From Roseivivax sp. THAF197b (GTDB taxonomy: Bacteria > Pseudomonadota > Alphaproteobacteria > Rhodobacterales > Rhodobacteraceae), in the NCBI RefSeq assembly GCF_009363255.1, contig NZ_CP045318.1, positions 1,601,501 through 1,665,500 of the forward strand: 64,000 nt of DNA. Reading direction: 5' to 3'. Position 1 is the first letter of the stretch. Every line of letters starts with the position of its first letter. The notes below the pieces were generated by a model. That model made no database searches, was not told where the DNA came from, and was given only the letters and a program-made list of their open reading frames with translations. The position numbers and the translations under genes were made by a program. Below are positions 47,906 through 56,790 of the stretch, piece by piece.

Positions 47906-48427
47906 TCAGGCCTTCGTGCCGCGTGCCGGGTAACCCTTCGCGACCGCGCCGACCTTGCTCAGCAGGATATCGAGATTGGGTCGCGCGAAGGGCATGGTGG
48001 CGATGTCGATGAGATACAATTCGCCATCCGGCTTGACCCAGAAGGTGCCGGGCTCCGCGAAGGTGGCCGTTTCGGCCTCCTTGATCGAGCTTGAGAGATA
48101 AAGCCCCCAATTCCGCGCATCCTCTTCGGTCATGCCATACGCGATCTGCGTCTTCTCGAGCCCCCATTCGTCCTTGGCCTTCTGCGCGCGATCCTCGGGA
48201 TCCATGGAGACGGCGACGACCTTCACGCCCGCTGCCTCGAACGCCTCGATCTTGGGCTCCAGCTGATCGGCGAGGAAATCCTTGCAGACCGGGCAATGAA
48301 AGCCGCGATAGACCAGGATCATCGTGACCGTTTCGGGCGTCTGGTCGGCCAGGGTGAAGGTGCCGCCGCCCACAAGCGGAAGGGACAGGGCCGGGGCCTG
48401 CGTGCCGGGCATGATCTTGGAGGACAT
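47906..48427 (-). CDS. Peroxiredoxin-like AhpC/TSA protein
   Basis: A 173-residue thioredoxin-fold protein with the active pair in YRGFHCPVCKDF (near residues 48-51). AhpC/TSA family by fold; the CPVC arrangement is found in peroxiredoxin-like proteins of unknown specificity. AGGAG precedes the ATG at 48427. Divergent from the Mo-hydroxylase operon, with operator B between. Confidence 0.82.
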   Translation of the reverse strand: MSSKIMPGTQAPALSLPLVGGGTFTLADQTPETVTMILVYRGFHCPVCKDFLADQLEPKIEAFEAAGVKVVAVSMDPEDRAQKAKDEWGLEKTQIAYGMTEEDARNWGLYLSSSIKEAETATFAEPGTFWVKPDGELYLIDIATMPFARPNLDILLSKVGAVAKGYPARGTKA

Positions 48428-48734
48428 GTGAGAAAACTCCTGTTTTTCAGTTGGATATCGGTCGGTTGAGAGCGAAACGGCCCTGATCGCCGATGGGTTC
48501 CCGAATGCGGTGAGCGGGATGGGCGGCACGGATGGCCTTGGCGGTGGGACTGCAGGCGCTCATCGGGCAGGGCGGTCGCCTCTGCCTGAAGTAGGTCGTC
48601 CTCTTCACCATGATCCGGACCATCGCGGCCTTCCGAATTTGCGCTTGCCTGTTATTTATAAGTCGATAAATTAAGTGATACGGGAAGGGTCTGCAGAGCA
48701 CAAGGGCGCCAGTTCGGACCGGGACGGGGGGATC
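48428..48734. other. Intergenic control region with operator B
   Basis: 307 bp between the divergent peroxiredoxin and Mo-hydroxylase genes. No gene is evident. The only clear element is operator B at 48652-48674. Promoter boxes for either side were not identified with confidence. Confidence 0.5.
48652..48674. promoter_or_regulatory. Operator B (TetR-type), peroxiredoxin/Mo-hydroxylase divergon
   Basis: TTATTTAT, 6-bp spacer AAGTCG, then ATAAATTAA. It lies 61 bp before the Mo-hydroxylase operon. Confidence 0.65.
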
Positions 48735-49562
48735 ATGAAAGCTGCGGATTTCGCGTATGAAAAACCGGATAGCCTGGACGCCGCATTGGCGCTTCTGGCC
48801 GATCCGGACCGGGATGCGAGCCCCATTGCCGGTGGGCAAAGCCTTGTTCCCATGATGAATTTCCGGATGGCCATGCCGGAGCTTCTGGTCGATCTCAACG
48901 GGCTTGATGAATTACGGGGCATTTCGGCGGACGCCGGTGGCGGCCTCAGGATCGGCGCGATGACGCGTTACAGCGCGCTCGAGGCGTCCGACCTCGTGAC
49001 GGAGCGCGCGCCGATCATCGCGATGGCACTGCCGCATATCGCGCATGCCGCAATCCGCAATCGGGGCACCATCGGGGGCAGCGTCTCGCTGGCCGATCCG
49101 GCGGCGGAAATGCCCGCGCTGATGTTGGTTCTCGATGCCGAGATCGAGGTGCAATCGGCCAAGGCCCAGCGCCGCATCAAGGCGGACGAGTTCTTCACCG
49201 GCCTCTACGAGACCGCGCTTGACGAGGGCGAGTTGGTGACCGCGATCCACGTACCGGCCGCACCTTCGGGCCGACGCTTTGCCTTTTATGAACTCGCGCG
49301 ACGCCACGGCGATTACGCAATGGCAGGCGTCGCAATTGCCGGGACGGGCGACGCGCTGGAAGACCCGCGCATCGCCTTCTTCTCGGTCTCGGACCGGGCG
49401 CTGCGTGCGCGCGGCGCGGAGGCCGCCTTGGCCGCAGGCGATGTGGAGGGCGCCATCGCGGCGCTCGATGAGATCGACTTCGCGGGCGATCTCAATGCCG
49501 ATGCCAAGACCAAGCGCCATCTCGCGGGCGTGGTTCTGAAGCGCGCCCTGGGGAGGCTCTGA
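48735..49562 (+). CDS. Mo-hydroxylase FAD subunit (CoxM-like)
   Basis: FAD-binding middle subunit of a xanthine oxidase-family enzyme, 275 residues. FAD motifs are AGGQSLVP (about residues 32-39) and NRGTIGGSVSLADPAAEMP (about 110-128). It passes electrons from the 2Fe-2S subunit to an acceptor. The ATG at 48735 follows a G-rich ribosome site. One base separates it from the small-subunit gene. Confidence 0.9.
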   Translation: MKAADFAYEKPDSLDAALALLADPDRDASPIAGGQSLVPMMNFRMAMPELLVDLNGLDELRGISADAGGGLRIGAMTRYSALEASDLVTERAPIIAMALPHIAHAAIRNRGTIGGSVSLADPAAEMPALMLVLDAEIEVQSAKAQRRIKADEFFTGLYETALDEGELVTAIHVPAAPSGRRFAFYELARRHGDYAMAGVAIAGTGDALEDPRIAFFSVSDRALRARGAEAALAAGDVEGAIAALDEIDFAGDLNADAKTKRHLAGVVLKRALGRL

Positions 49563-49563
49563 C

Positions 49564-50043
49564 ATGTCCGACACACGAACGATCCGTTTGACCGTGAACG
49601 GCGAGACCGGGAGCTACACCGTCCCCGTCCGGCAAAATCTTGTCGACTTCATCCGCAACGATCTGGGCCTGACGGGCAGTCATGTGGGCTGCGAACATGG
49701 CGTCTGCGGGGCATGCTCCATCGAGGTGGATGGTGATATCGTGCGAGGCTGCCTGATGTTCGCGGTGCAGGCCGATGGGGCCGAGATCACCACGATCGAA
49801 GGCCTGGCGGAAAGCGACCGGGGCGCGGCCCTGCGTTCCGCCTTCTCGGCGCGCAACGCGCTGCAATGCGGCTATTGCACACCGGGCATGCTGGCCACGG
49901 CGCTCGATTACGTCGAAGCGGGCGGGGCCGCCGACCGGGCGGCGATCCGCGCGCATCTGTCGGGCAATTACTGCCGCTGCACAGGGTATCAATCCATCGT
50001 GGATGCGGTTTGCGACGTGATCGAGGGGAGGGTCGAGGCATGA
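49564..50043 (+). CDS. Mo-hydroxylase 2Fe-2S subunit (CoxS-like)
   Basis: A 159-residue subunit with two 2Fe-2S clusters. The plant-type cluster is in GCEHGVCGACSIEVDG and the C-terminal cluster in QCGYCTPGM and NYCRCTGYQ. Electron relay between the molybdenum and FAD subunits. Its stop overlaps the large-subunit start by 4 bp. Confidence 0.92.
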   Translation: MSDTRTIRLTVNGETGSYTVPVRQNLVDFIRNDLGLTGSHVGCEHGVCGACSIEVDGDIVRGCLMFAVQADGAEITTIEGLAESDRGAALRSAFSARNALQCGYCTPGMLATALDYVEAGGAADRAAIRAHLSGNYCRCTGYQSIVDAVCDVIEGRVEA

Positions 50044-52418
50044 GCGGCCCGCTGACCATGTTCGACACGCCGCGCGCCTATATCGGACAGCCCGTGCCGC
50101 GCGCGGATACCAAGCGGCTCCTGCAGGGGCGGGGCAAGTTCATCGACGACATTCAGCTGCCCCGGATGCTGCATGCGGCCTTCGTCCGCTCGCCCGTGGC
50201 GCATGGCACGATCACCGGGATCGACGTCGAGGAGGCGCGCGCGCTGCCCGGCGTCATCGCGGTCTATACCGGTGCGGATATCGCGCCGCACGTGGAACCG
50301 TACGTGGGCGTGCTGAGCCACCTTGCGGGACTGCGCTCGGCCCCGCAGATGCCGCTTGCGGTGGATGTGACCCGCTGGATCGGCGAGCCCTTGGTGATGA
50401 TCATCGCGCAAAGCCGCGCCGTGGCCGAAGATGCCGCAGCGCTCGTGATGGTCGATATCGATCCGCTGGACGCCGTGACGGATATGGAAACCGCCCTCGA
50501 TCCCGCGACGCCGGTGATCCATGCGGAGATGGACTCGAACCTCGCCTGGGAGCGCACCGTCGATGTGGGTGATGTGGATGCGGCCTTCGCGCGGGACGAT
50601 GTGACCGTGGTCGAGCGTCGCTTCCGCTTCGGGCGCCATACGGGCGTCACGCTTGAGACGCGCGGCGCCGTGGCGGCGTTCGATCCCTCCGAGGACGAGC
50701 TGACTTTCTGGTATTCGGGCCAGGCGCCGCACATGATGCAGTTCATCTTCGCCAAGCATCTGGGCCTGCCCGAGGAGAACGTGCGCGTCGTGAGCCAGGA
50801 TGTGGGCGGCTCCTTCGGGATCAAGATCCACACCTATGGCGACGAGATCGCGACGGCGCTGGCGGCGAAGCTGCTGGGCCGGCCGGTGAAGTTCGTGGCC
50901 GACCGGATGGAAAGCTTCCTGTCGGATATCCATGCACGCGATCACGTGGTCGACGGGCGGATCGCCGTCGATGCCGACGGCAGGATCGCCGCTTTGGCCT
51001 TCGATGACATCACCGGGATCGGGCCCTTCTCGATGTATCCGCGCACCTCGGCCATCGAGGCGAACCAGGTGCTGAACCTCACGGGCGCGCCTTACGTGAT
51101 GGAGAATTACCGCGCAAACGCCAAGGTCGTGTTTCAGAACAAGAACCTGATGTGCCAGTACCGGGCGGTGGGGCATCCCATCGCCATGGCGGTCGCGGAT
51201 GGCCTGCTGGAGGATGCCGCGCACGAGATCGGCATGGATGTGGTCGAGATCCGGCGGCGCAACCTCATCCCCGACGACGCTTATCCGACGCAATCGGCCT
51301 CTGGCATGAAGCTCGACGATCTGAGCCATCACAAGAGCTTGGAGACCCTTGTTGACGCGATGGATTACGAAGCGCGGCGGGCGGAACATGCCAAGCTGCG
51401 CGAAGAGGGCATCTATCGCGGGCTTGGTCTCATTTCGATGGTGGAGGTCACCAACCCCTCGCCGATGTTCTACGGCATCGGCGGCGCGCCTATCGCGAGC
51501 CAGGATGGCGCGACGATCCGGCTCGATGCGGGCGGCGGGGTGCATGTGTCCTCGTCGGTGACCGAACAGGGGCAGGGTACCAATGCCATTCTTGCCCAGA
51601 TCGCGGCGGATGTGTTCGGCGTACCGATCGAACGGGTCAAGGTCACCACCGGCGACACGCGGACCACGCCTTATGGCGGCGGCACATGGGCCTCGCGCGG
51701 CGCGGGCATCGGCGGGGAGGCCTGCCTGCAGGCAGCGCAGGCCTTGCGCGATCAGGTGCTCGAGGTGGCGGCGGTGATCCTTCAGTCCGAGCCCGGCAAG
51801 CTTGATATCAAGGCAGGCGCGGTGGTCGATGCCGAAGGCGGTGCGGAGCGGATGAGACTCAGCGATCTGGCGCGGACGGTCTATTATCGCGGCAACGAGC
51901 TGCCCTCGGATCTCAAGCCTGAACTGATCGCAACGCGGCATTATCGCGTGACCGACTTCCCCTTCGTCTTCACCAACGGCGCCATGGCCGCCGAGGTGGA
52001 GGTCGATCCCGAAACGGGCTTTGTGCAGGTCCTGAACTTCTGGGCGGTCGAGGATTGCGGGCGCGTCATCAACCCCGTGCTGGTCGACGAACAGGTGCGC
52101 GGCGGCGTGGTGCAGGGCATTGGCGGGGCACTTTACGAGGAATGCGTCTATGACGCGGAGGGCCAGCTGCAGAACGCGACCATGGCCGATTACCTCGTGC
52201 CGATGGCCTTCGAGATGCCGGATATCGTGGTGAAACACGTGGAGACACCGACCAAGACCTCCGTTCTGGGCGCCAAGGGTGCTGGCGAGGCCGGCACGGG
52301 CGGCGCGCCCGGCGCGGTGATGAACGCGGTGAACGACGCGCTTCGACCCCTGGGGGCGGCGATCCACCAGATGCCGATGACACCCGAGCGGGTGCTGCGG
52401 GCCTTGGGGAAGGTCTGA
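50040..52418 (+). CDS. Mo-hydroxylase molybdopterin subunit (xanthine oxidase family)
   Basis: Catalytic 792-residue subunit binding the molybdopterin cytosine dinucleotide cofactor. The base Glu is in GAKGAGEAGTGG near the C-terminus, and QDVGGSFGIK is the cofactor loop. The active-site loop reads QYRAVGHPIAMA, not the AYXCSFR loop of true CO dehydrogenase, so it is a hydroxylase of an organic (often N-heteroaromatic or aldehyde) substrate. Probably cytosolic; no signal peptide. Order M-S-L is like coxMSL. Confidence 0.88.
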   Translation: MSGPLTMFDTPRAYIGQPVPRADTKRLLQGRGKFIDDIQLPRMLHAAFVRSPVAHGTITGIDVEEARALPGVIAVYTGADIAPHVEPYVGVLSHLAGLRSAPQMPLAVDVTRWIGEPLVMIIAQSRAVAEDAAALVMVDIDPLDAVTDMETALDPATPVIHAEMDSNLAWERTVDVGDVDAAFARDDVTVVERRFRFGRHTGVTLETRGAVAAFDPSEDELTFWYSGQAPHMMQFIFAKHLGLPEENVRVVSQDVGGSFGIKIHTYGDEIATALAAKLLGRPVKFVADRMESFLSDIHARDHVVDGRIAVDADGRIAALAFDDITGIGPFSMYPRTSAIEANQVLNLTGAPYVMENYRANAKVVFQNKNLMCQYRAVGHPIAMAVADGLLEDAAHEIGMDVVEIRRRNLIPDDAYPTQSASGMKLDDLSHHKSLETLVDAMDYEARRAEHAKLREEGIYRGLGLISMVEVTNPSPMFYGIGGAPIASQDGATIRLDAGGGVHVSSSVTEQGQGTNAILAQIAADVFGVPIERVKVTTGDTRTTPYGGGTWASRGAGIGGEACLQAAQALRDQVLEVAAVILQSEPGKLDIKAGAVVDAEGGAERMRLSDLARTVYYRGNELPSDLKPELIATRHYRVTDFPFVFTNGAMAAEVEVDPETGFVQVLNFWAVEDCGRVINPVLVDEQVRGGVVQGIGGALYEECVYDAEGQLQNATMADYLVPMAFEMPDIVVKHVETPTKTSVLGAKGAGEAGTGGAPGAVMNAVNDALRPLGAAIHQMPMTPERVLRALGKV

Positions 52419-52763
52419 GCCCGGCCCATACAGCGCAGGGCGAGTAAACGCAGGACCAAGCGGGATTTGTCTGCTGATGCGCTCTGCTGGGCGTTGTTCG
52501 AAACAGCGCGTCCACAGGCGCCGCTCCTCTGAAGATGATTTCTGTTCGGACCTCGCGGCAAACCAAGCGCACAGGACGTCCGATCCGGTCGAAAAAAGCG
52601 GAGCCTGTCCACATATCCCGCCCGTGCGTACCGTCGCTTCATCCAATCAACTTGCCTCTCTGTGAACGCGTTCACAGCGTGGCTGCCTGCCATCTCCTAA
52701 AGCTTGGGTCATCGAACGGACACACAGTCCACAGCCTGAACCCAATGACCAAGGAGATTTCCG
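52419..52763. other. Intergenic region with palindromic operator
   Basis: 345 bp between the Mo-hydroxylase operon and the secreted protein gene. No convincing gene was seen. It contains the palindrome at 52660-52677 and presumably the promoter of the secreted-protein gene. Confidence 0.5.
52660..52677. promoter_or_regulatory. Perfect 18-bp palindrome, LacI-family-like operator
   Basis: CTGTGAACGCGTTCACAG has a central CG and TGAAC/GTTCA arms like many LacI/GalR-family operators. It lies 87 bp before the secreted-protein gene. No LacI-type regulator is in the window. Confidence 0.5.
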
Positions 52764-53357
52764 ATGACCAACACGATTGCCAAGAAACTCATCGCCACAG
52801 CCCTCGCGGTTTCCACGCTTGCCAACAACGCGACCACGGCGACGGCGGCCCCCCTGACCAATAATTACCGGGCCTACGAGGTATCGTTCGAGTGCCACAA
52901 GGACGGCGTGATCAATACCGGCACTCGGGACAAACTGGCGGTCAATTTCGTGACAACCGGGGGCCGGATCTACCCGGGCACGGCGATCCTTCAGCCCGGC
53001 AGCACCTGCGCGCCCGGCAGCCTTGCGGTCTATCGCTCGCCGCAGATCGCGTTGCCGAATGATGACCAATTGGCGCGGGTCACCGTGGCTGCAACTGGGC
53101 AGGATGCGATGCTCGCCACGGTGGTTCATGTGCACCAGTACGACAAGGGTGCGCCGAATACCGGCTTTCGGACGCCCTATGTGGGCCGCTGGGCCAATGG
53201 CAATGGACGGCGCGCCTATTGCTTCTCCACCGACGCCGCCGACACGACCAGCCAGGGCTGGTTCTCGAACGGAGGCGATCCGGCCCGGCATATCTGGTCG
53301 GCGGGCTGCACGAAGAAGATCACGTTCATGGTCAACGGCCCGGCCTCGCTTAACTAG
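52764..53357 (+). CDS. Secreted protein of unknown function
   Basis: A 197-residue protein with a clear signal peptide (MTNTIAKKLIATALAV..., cleavage likely near ATAAP at about residue 30). The mature part has four Cys (FECHKDG, STCAPGS, AYCFSTD, AGCTKK), suggesting two disulfides, and no domain I recognise. AAGGAG is well placed before the ATG. Flanked by a LacI-like palindrome upstream and a minus-strand TRAP gene downstream. Confidence 0.75.
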   Translation: MTNTIAKKLIATALAVSTLANNATTATAAPLTNNYRAYEVSFECHKDGVINTGTRDKLAVNFVTTGGRIYPGTAILQPGSTCAPGSLAVYRSPQIALPNDDQLARVTVAATGQDAMLATVVHVHQYDKGAPNTGFRTPYVGRWANGNGRRAYCFSTDAADTTSQGWFSNGGDPARHIWSAGCTKKITFMVNGPASLN

Positions 53358-53530
53358 AGCTCGGAAAGGCGTTTGCGCAGGTATCGTCCCCGGACGGGCC
53401 TGCGCGACAGAGCGACAGTCTCGACGTCCCTCGGTTCCCTCCGGGGCATTTTTCGCATCTGCACCCCGATTGAGGCCATGGATGCTGGCGACGAGCCTCG
53501 CGTGCCGGGTTGTCGCATGCCCCATCATGA

Positions 53531-53555
53531 AAAAGGGCGGCCCGAAAGCCGCCCC
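53531..53555 (-). terminator. Rho-independent terminator for dctP
   Basis: Stem GGGCGGC / GCCGCCC with a CCGAAA loop. On the minus strand it is followed by five T, 25 bp after the dctP stop. Confidence 0.8.
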
Positions 53556-53579
53556 GTTCGTTACGGCTGAGGCCAGACC

Positions 53580-54656
53580 TCACTCGATGGTGTAATCCAC
53601 CGGCATCTCGTAGCCCGTCGCGGCGACCGCTTCGATATAGGTCTTCATCACCTCCGTGCCGGGCATGCCGCGGCCGTCGGCGTCCTTGGCCTGCTGGTTG
53701 GGGAAGCTCACGAGGCTTTCCGCCCAGCCCGCGCGCGCCTCGGCGGACAATTCGCGGATCTCCGCACCCACTTCGCGCAGCCCTTCGAGGCCCGCGGCCT
53801 GCCGCGCGTTGTTCGAGGCACCCGACTGGTCCTCATAGGCGCGGCCCACTTCGACGATGATCTGGCGCACGTCCTCGGGCAGGCTGTCGAACTTGCGCTG
53901 GTTCATGGTCAGCGCGTTCACGCCCATCGCGCCGAAGCCGATCAGGGTGTAATAGGGCGAAGGCTCGTAGAACTTGAAGCCGAGATAGGCCGAGGGGAAC
54001 ATCAGCCAGCCGTTATAGACGCCCGTCTGCAGCGACAGGTAGCCGTCGGGCAGGGTGGATTGCACCGGCACCGCGCCCGCGAATTCGAGCCAGGGCAGGT
54101 TGGGCCCCGCGCCGCCGATCTTCACGCCCTGCAGGTCGTCCACAGTCTCCCAGGGATCGGTGGTGCCGAGGTGATAATTGTCCCAGCCATGCAGACCCAG
54201 AAGCACCTGGTCATACTCGGATGTGAATTGCTCGGTCAGCCACGGCACCGCGTCATAGGTGGCGCGCACGGCCTCCATGCCCTGTGCCGCGTCCTGCGGG
54301 CCGAAGGGCGTGTAATAGGGGAAGTTGTGCAAGAACAGCTTCGCCGGCTCGAAACAGATGCAATAGGCGCCGATATCGAGAATGCCGTTCTGCACCGACT
54401 CGAGCGTCTCGGCCACGCCCGCGATGGCACCGCCATAGCCTTCCACGAACTCGATCGTGTGCTCCGTCTCCTCGGCGACGCGGCGCTTGACCTCGGGCAC
54501 GAAGAAATCCGCCACATCCGCCACGTAGACCGCAGGCCCGTTGGGGTGTCCGGCCCCGATCCTGAGGGTGATATCCTCGGCAAGGACGGGGGTCGCCCCG
54601 AGTGACAGTGCCGTCCCGACAAGCACGCATCCGCGCGCGTAAGCCGTCTTTTTCAT
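53580..54656 (-). CDS. TRAP transporter substrate-binding protein (DctP family)
   Basis: Periplasmic binding protein of 358 residues with a signal peptide ending near TPVLA-ED. The DctP domain includes YGGAIAGVAETLESVQNGILDIG and LQGVKIGGAGPNLPWLE. The ligand-gripping Arg of classical DctP proteins is not obvious by eye, so the ligand may not be a C4-dicarboxylate. It diverges from dctQM, with operators C and D in the spacer. Confidence 0.88.
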   Translation of the reverse strand: MKKTAYARGCVLVGTALSLGATPVLAEDITLRIGAGHPNGPAVYVADVADFFVPEVKRRVAEETEHTIEFVEGYGGAIAGVAETLESVQNGILDIGAYCICFEPAKLFLHNFPYYTPFGPQDAAQGMEAVRATYDAVPWLTEQFTSEYDQVLLGLHGWDNYHLGTTDPWETVDDLQGVKIGGAGPNLPWLEFAGAVPVQSTLPDGYLSLQTGVYNGWLMFPSAYLGFKFYEPSPYYTLIGFGAMGVNALTMNQRKFDSLPEDVRQIIVEVGRAYEDQSGASNNARQAAGLEGLREVGAEIRELSAEARAGWAESLVSFPNQQAKDADGRGMPGTEVMKTYIEAVAATGYEMPVDYTIE

Positions 54657-54736
54657 CTATGTCTCCTCCCTGGTGTCGCGCAATATCGCGTGGAGCTGGC
54701 GGCCCTGGCCTGATCGGTGCTCTTGTCCGACCGGCA

Positions 54737-54757
54737 TTATTTATCGACCGCTAACTA
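54737..54757. promoter_or_regulatory. Operator C (TetR-type), on the dctP side
   Basis: TTATTTAT, 6-bp spacer CGACCG, then CTAACTA. 81 bp before the dctP start. The right half-site is the weakest of the five operators. Confidence 0.6.
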
Positions 54758-54816
54758 CCGATGACATTCCCACACATAATCCCGCACCGGTCAAGCTGGC
54801 ACATGAGCTGAGCGCC

Positions 54817-54838
54817 TTATTTATCGTTCGCTAATTAA
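54817..54838. promoter_or_regulatory. Operator D (TetR-type), on the dctQ side
   Basis: TTATTTAT, 6-bp spacer CGTTCG, then CTAATTAA. 73 bp before the dctQ start and followed shortly by TTGACC. Confidence 0.65.
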
Positions 54839-54910
54839 AGTCCTTGACCCGAAACCGAGATAAAGTAGCTTTTGCCAACCACATGGCGTCAACAGGCAGG
54901 GGAGGGTCTG

Positions 54911-55438
54911 ATGCAGGTGCCCATCAAGATTTCGAGGGCGATCCATCTGATCTCCGCGCTCTGGACGCTGGCCTTGGCGGCGCTGATCTTCGGGGACGTG
55001 ATCGGACGCACGGTCTTCACGGCGCCCATTCCGGGCACCAAGGAAATCCTGCAGAACTCCATCGTCTCCATCGCCTTTCTGCAATTGCCGCTGGCGATCT
55101 ATTCCGGCTCCATGTTGCGCACGACGATCTTTGCCGATGCGGTGCCGCCCGTCGCGCGGCGCATCCTGCGGACCGTCTCGGCGCTGCTCGGCCTCCTCGT
55201 CTTTCTCGGCCTGGTCTGGAGCACGCTGCCTGCCTTCCTCGATGCCTACCGGATCGGCGAATACGAGGGCGAGGGTTCGTTGCGGGTGCCCACCTGGCCG
55301 GTGCGCGGCGTCGTGCTGGTGATGTCGGCCTTCGTGGCGCTGGCCTATCTGCAAATGATCTGGCTCGACTGGCGCGGGCGGCTCATCGACGAGTCCGAAG
55401 CGCCCGGCGCCTTCGCCCCCCTCGGCACCGAAAAATAA
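54911..55438 (+). CDS. TRAP transporter small permease (DctQ family)
   Basis: A 175-residue membrane protein with four helices, including IFGDVIGRTVF in helix 1 and the conserved EILQNSIVSIAF segment. Forms the membrane complex with DctM. The ATG at 54911 follows GGGGAGGG; an upstream in-frame start at 54872 is less likely. 15 bp before dctM. Confidence 0.88.
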   Translation: MQVPIKISRAIHLISALWTLALAALIFGDVIGRTVFTAPIPGTKEILQNSIVSIAFLQLPLAIYSGSMLRTTIFADAVPPVARRILRTVSALLGLLVFLGLVWSTLPAFLDAYRIGEYEGEGSLRVPTWPVRGVVLVMSAFVALAYLQMIWLDWRGRLIDESEAPGAFAPLGTEK

Positions 55439-55453
55439 GAGCAGGAGCGCGTC

Positions 55454-56773
55454 ATGGGTGGGGATATCGTACTTTGGATGCTGCTTCTGCTGATCGTTCT
55501 GATCTTTCTGGGCGTGCATATCGGCGTTTCACTGGCGGTCTGCTCCGCGCTTGGCGTCTGGCTGATGCTCGGCAGTTTCGAGGCGGCGGTCTCGATCCTT
55601 GGAAACACCGCCTATGAGGCGGTGCGCAAGGACGTCTTCGCGGTGATCCCGCTATTCGTCCTGATGGGGGATTTCATATCAAGGTCAGGGGCGGCGTCCG
55701 ACCTTTACCGGATCTGCGACCGCACGCTAAAGCGCCTTCCGGGCCGACTGGCCATCGCGACCATTGCCGGAAACACCGTCTTCGCCGCCGTGACGGGCGT
55801 GTCGATCGCTGCCGCCGCCGCCTTCAGCCGCATCGCGTATCCCGAGATGAAGCGCGTGGGCTACAAGCAGACCTTCTCGCTGGGCGCGGTCGCGGGCTCG
55901 GCCTGTCTCGGCATGCTGATCCCGCCCTCGGTGCTGCTGATCGTCTGGGCAATCCTGACCGAGATGAGCGTGGGCGCCCTGTTCATCGCGGGCATCATCC
56001 CGGGCATCCTGCTGGCGCTTCTCTTCACGGCCTACGTGGTCATCTCCGCCATGCGAAAGCCCGAGATCGCGCCAGCCTTCAAGGAGGAACTGGTCCCGCT
56101 GACGCGCGAAGAGCTCCGCTCAGAGCTCGTGGGCGGGCTCGGCATCCTCGCGCTGATCCTGCTGGTGATCGGGGGCATCTGGACGGGTATCTTCACGCCG
56201 ACGGAAGCCGCCGGGTTCGGCGCCATCGGCGCGCTCATCATCGGCATCATCAAGGGCATGCGCGGCCGCGAAATCCTCGAGGCGATCTATCAGGCGGGGC
56301 GCACCACGGCGCCCATCATGTTCCTGCTGATCACGGCGCAGATGTATTCGCGCCTTCTGGCCATCGGCGGCGCGGTCAACTTCATCCAAGGGCTCTTTTT
56401 CGGCATGGGGGCGGAGCCCTGGATGATCATCGCACTGATGATGGTGATCTGGATCATCCTCGGCATGCTGGTCGATTCCGTGTCGATCATCCTGCTGACC
56501 GTGCCGATCTTCGCGCCGATGGCGGTGATCCTCGGCATCGATCCGATTGCCTTTGCGATCTTCGGCATCCTCGTGATCGAGGCAGGCCTGCTGACGCCGC
56601 CCTTCGGACTTCTGGTCTATACGGTGAAAGGCTCCGTGCCCGATCCTGACGTGACTTTGGGCCAGATCTTCGCGGGCTCGACACCCTATTTCCTGCTGAT
56701 CCTGCTGGCCGCGCTGATCGTCCTGTTCGTACCGGCGCTCGCGACCTGGATGCCGCAGGCCATGCTGAACTGA
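55454..56773 (+). CDS. TRAP transporter large permease (DctM family)
   Basis: A 439-residue ion-coupled permease with about 12 membrane helices, the normal DctM size. Family segments visible: SAAAAFSRIAYPEMKR-like stretch (IAAAAAFSRIAYPEMKRVGY), GSACLGMLIPPSVLLIV and FTPTEAAGFGAIGALI. AGGAG precedes the ATG. Second gene of the dctQM unit. Confidence 0.93.
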   Translation: MGGDIVLWMLLLLIVLIFLGVHIGVSLAVCSALGVWLMLGSFEAAVSILGNTAYEAVRKDVFAVIPLFVLMGDFISRSGAASDLYRICDRTLKRLPGRLAIATIAGNTVFAAVTGVSIAAAAAFSRIAYPEMKRVGYKQTFSLGAVAGSACLGMLIPPSVLLIVWAILTEMSVGALFIAGIIPGILLALLFTAYVVISAMRKPEIAPAFKEELVPLTREELRSELVGGLGILALILLVIGGIWTGIFTPTEAAGFGAIGALIIGIIKGMRGREILEAIYQAGRTTAPIMFLLITAQMYSRLLAIGGAVNFIQGLFFGMGAEPWMIIALMMVIWIILGMLVDSVSIILLTVPIFAPMAVILGIDPIAFAIFGILVIEAGLLTPPFGLLVYTVKGSVPDPDVTLGQIFAGSTPYFLLILLAALIVLFVPALATWMPQAMLN

Positions 56774-56790
56774 CGGAAAAGGGCGCGGCG

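Noticed and set aside
48735..52418. Reading the Mo-hydroxylase as aerobic CO dehydrogenase (coxMSL)
   Set aside because: Gene order fits, but the large-subunit active-site loop lacks the CSFR-type motif.
49989..52646. 885-residue open frame on the minus strand
   Set aside because: It lies exactly opposite the Mo-hydroxylase large subunit; composition is His/Arg/Gly-rich without motifs, a GC-driven shadow.
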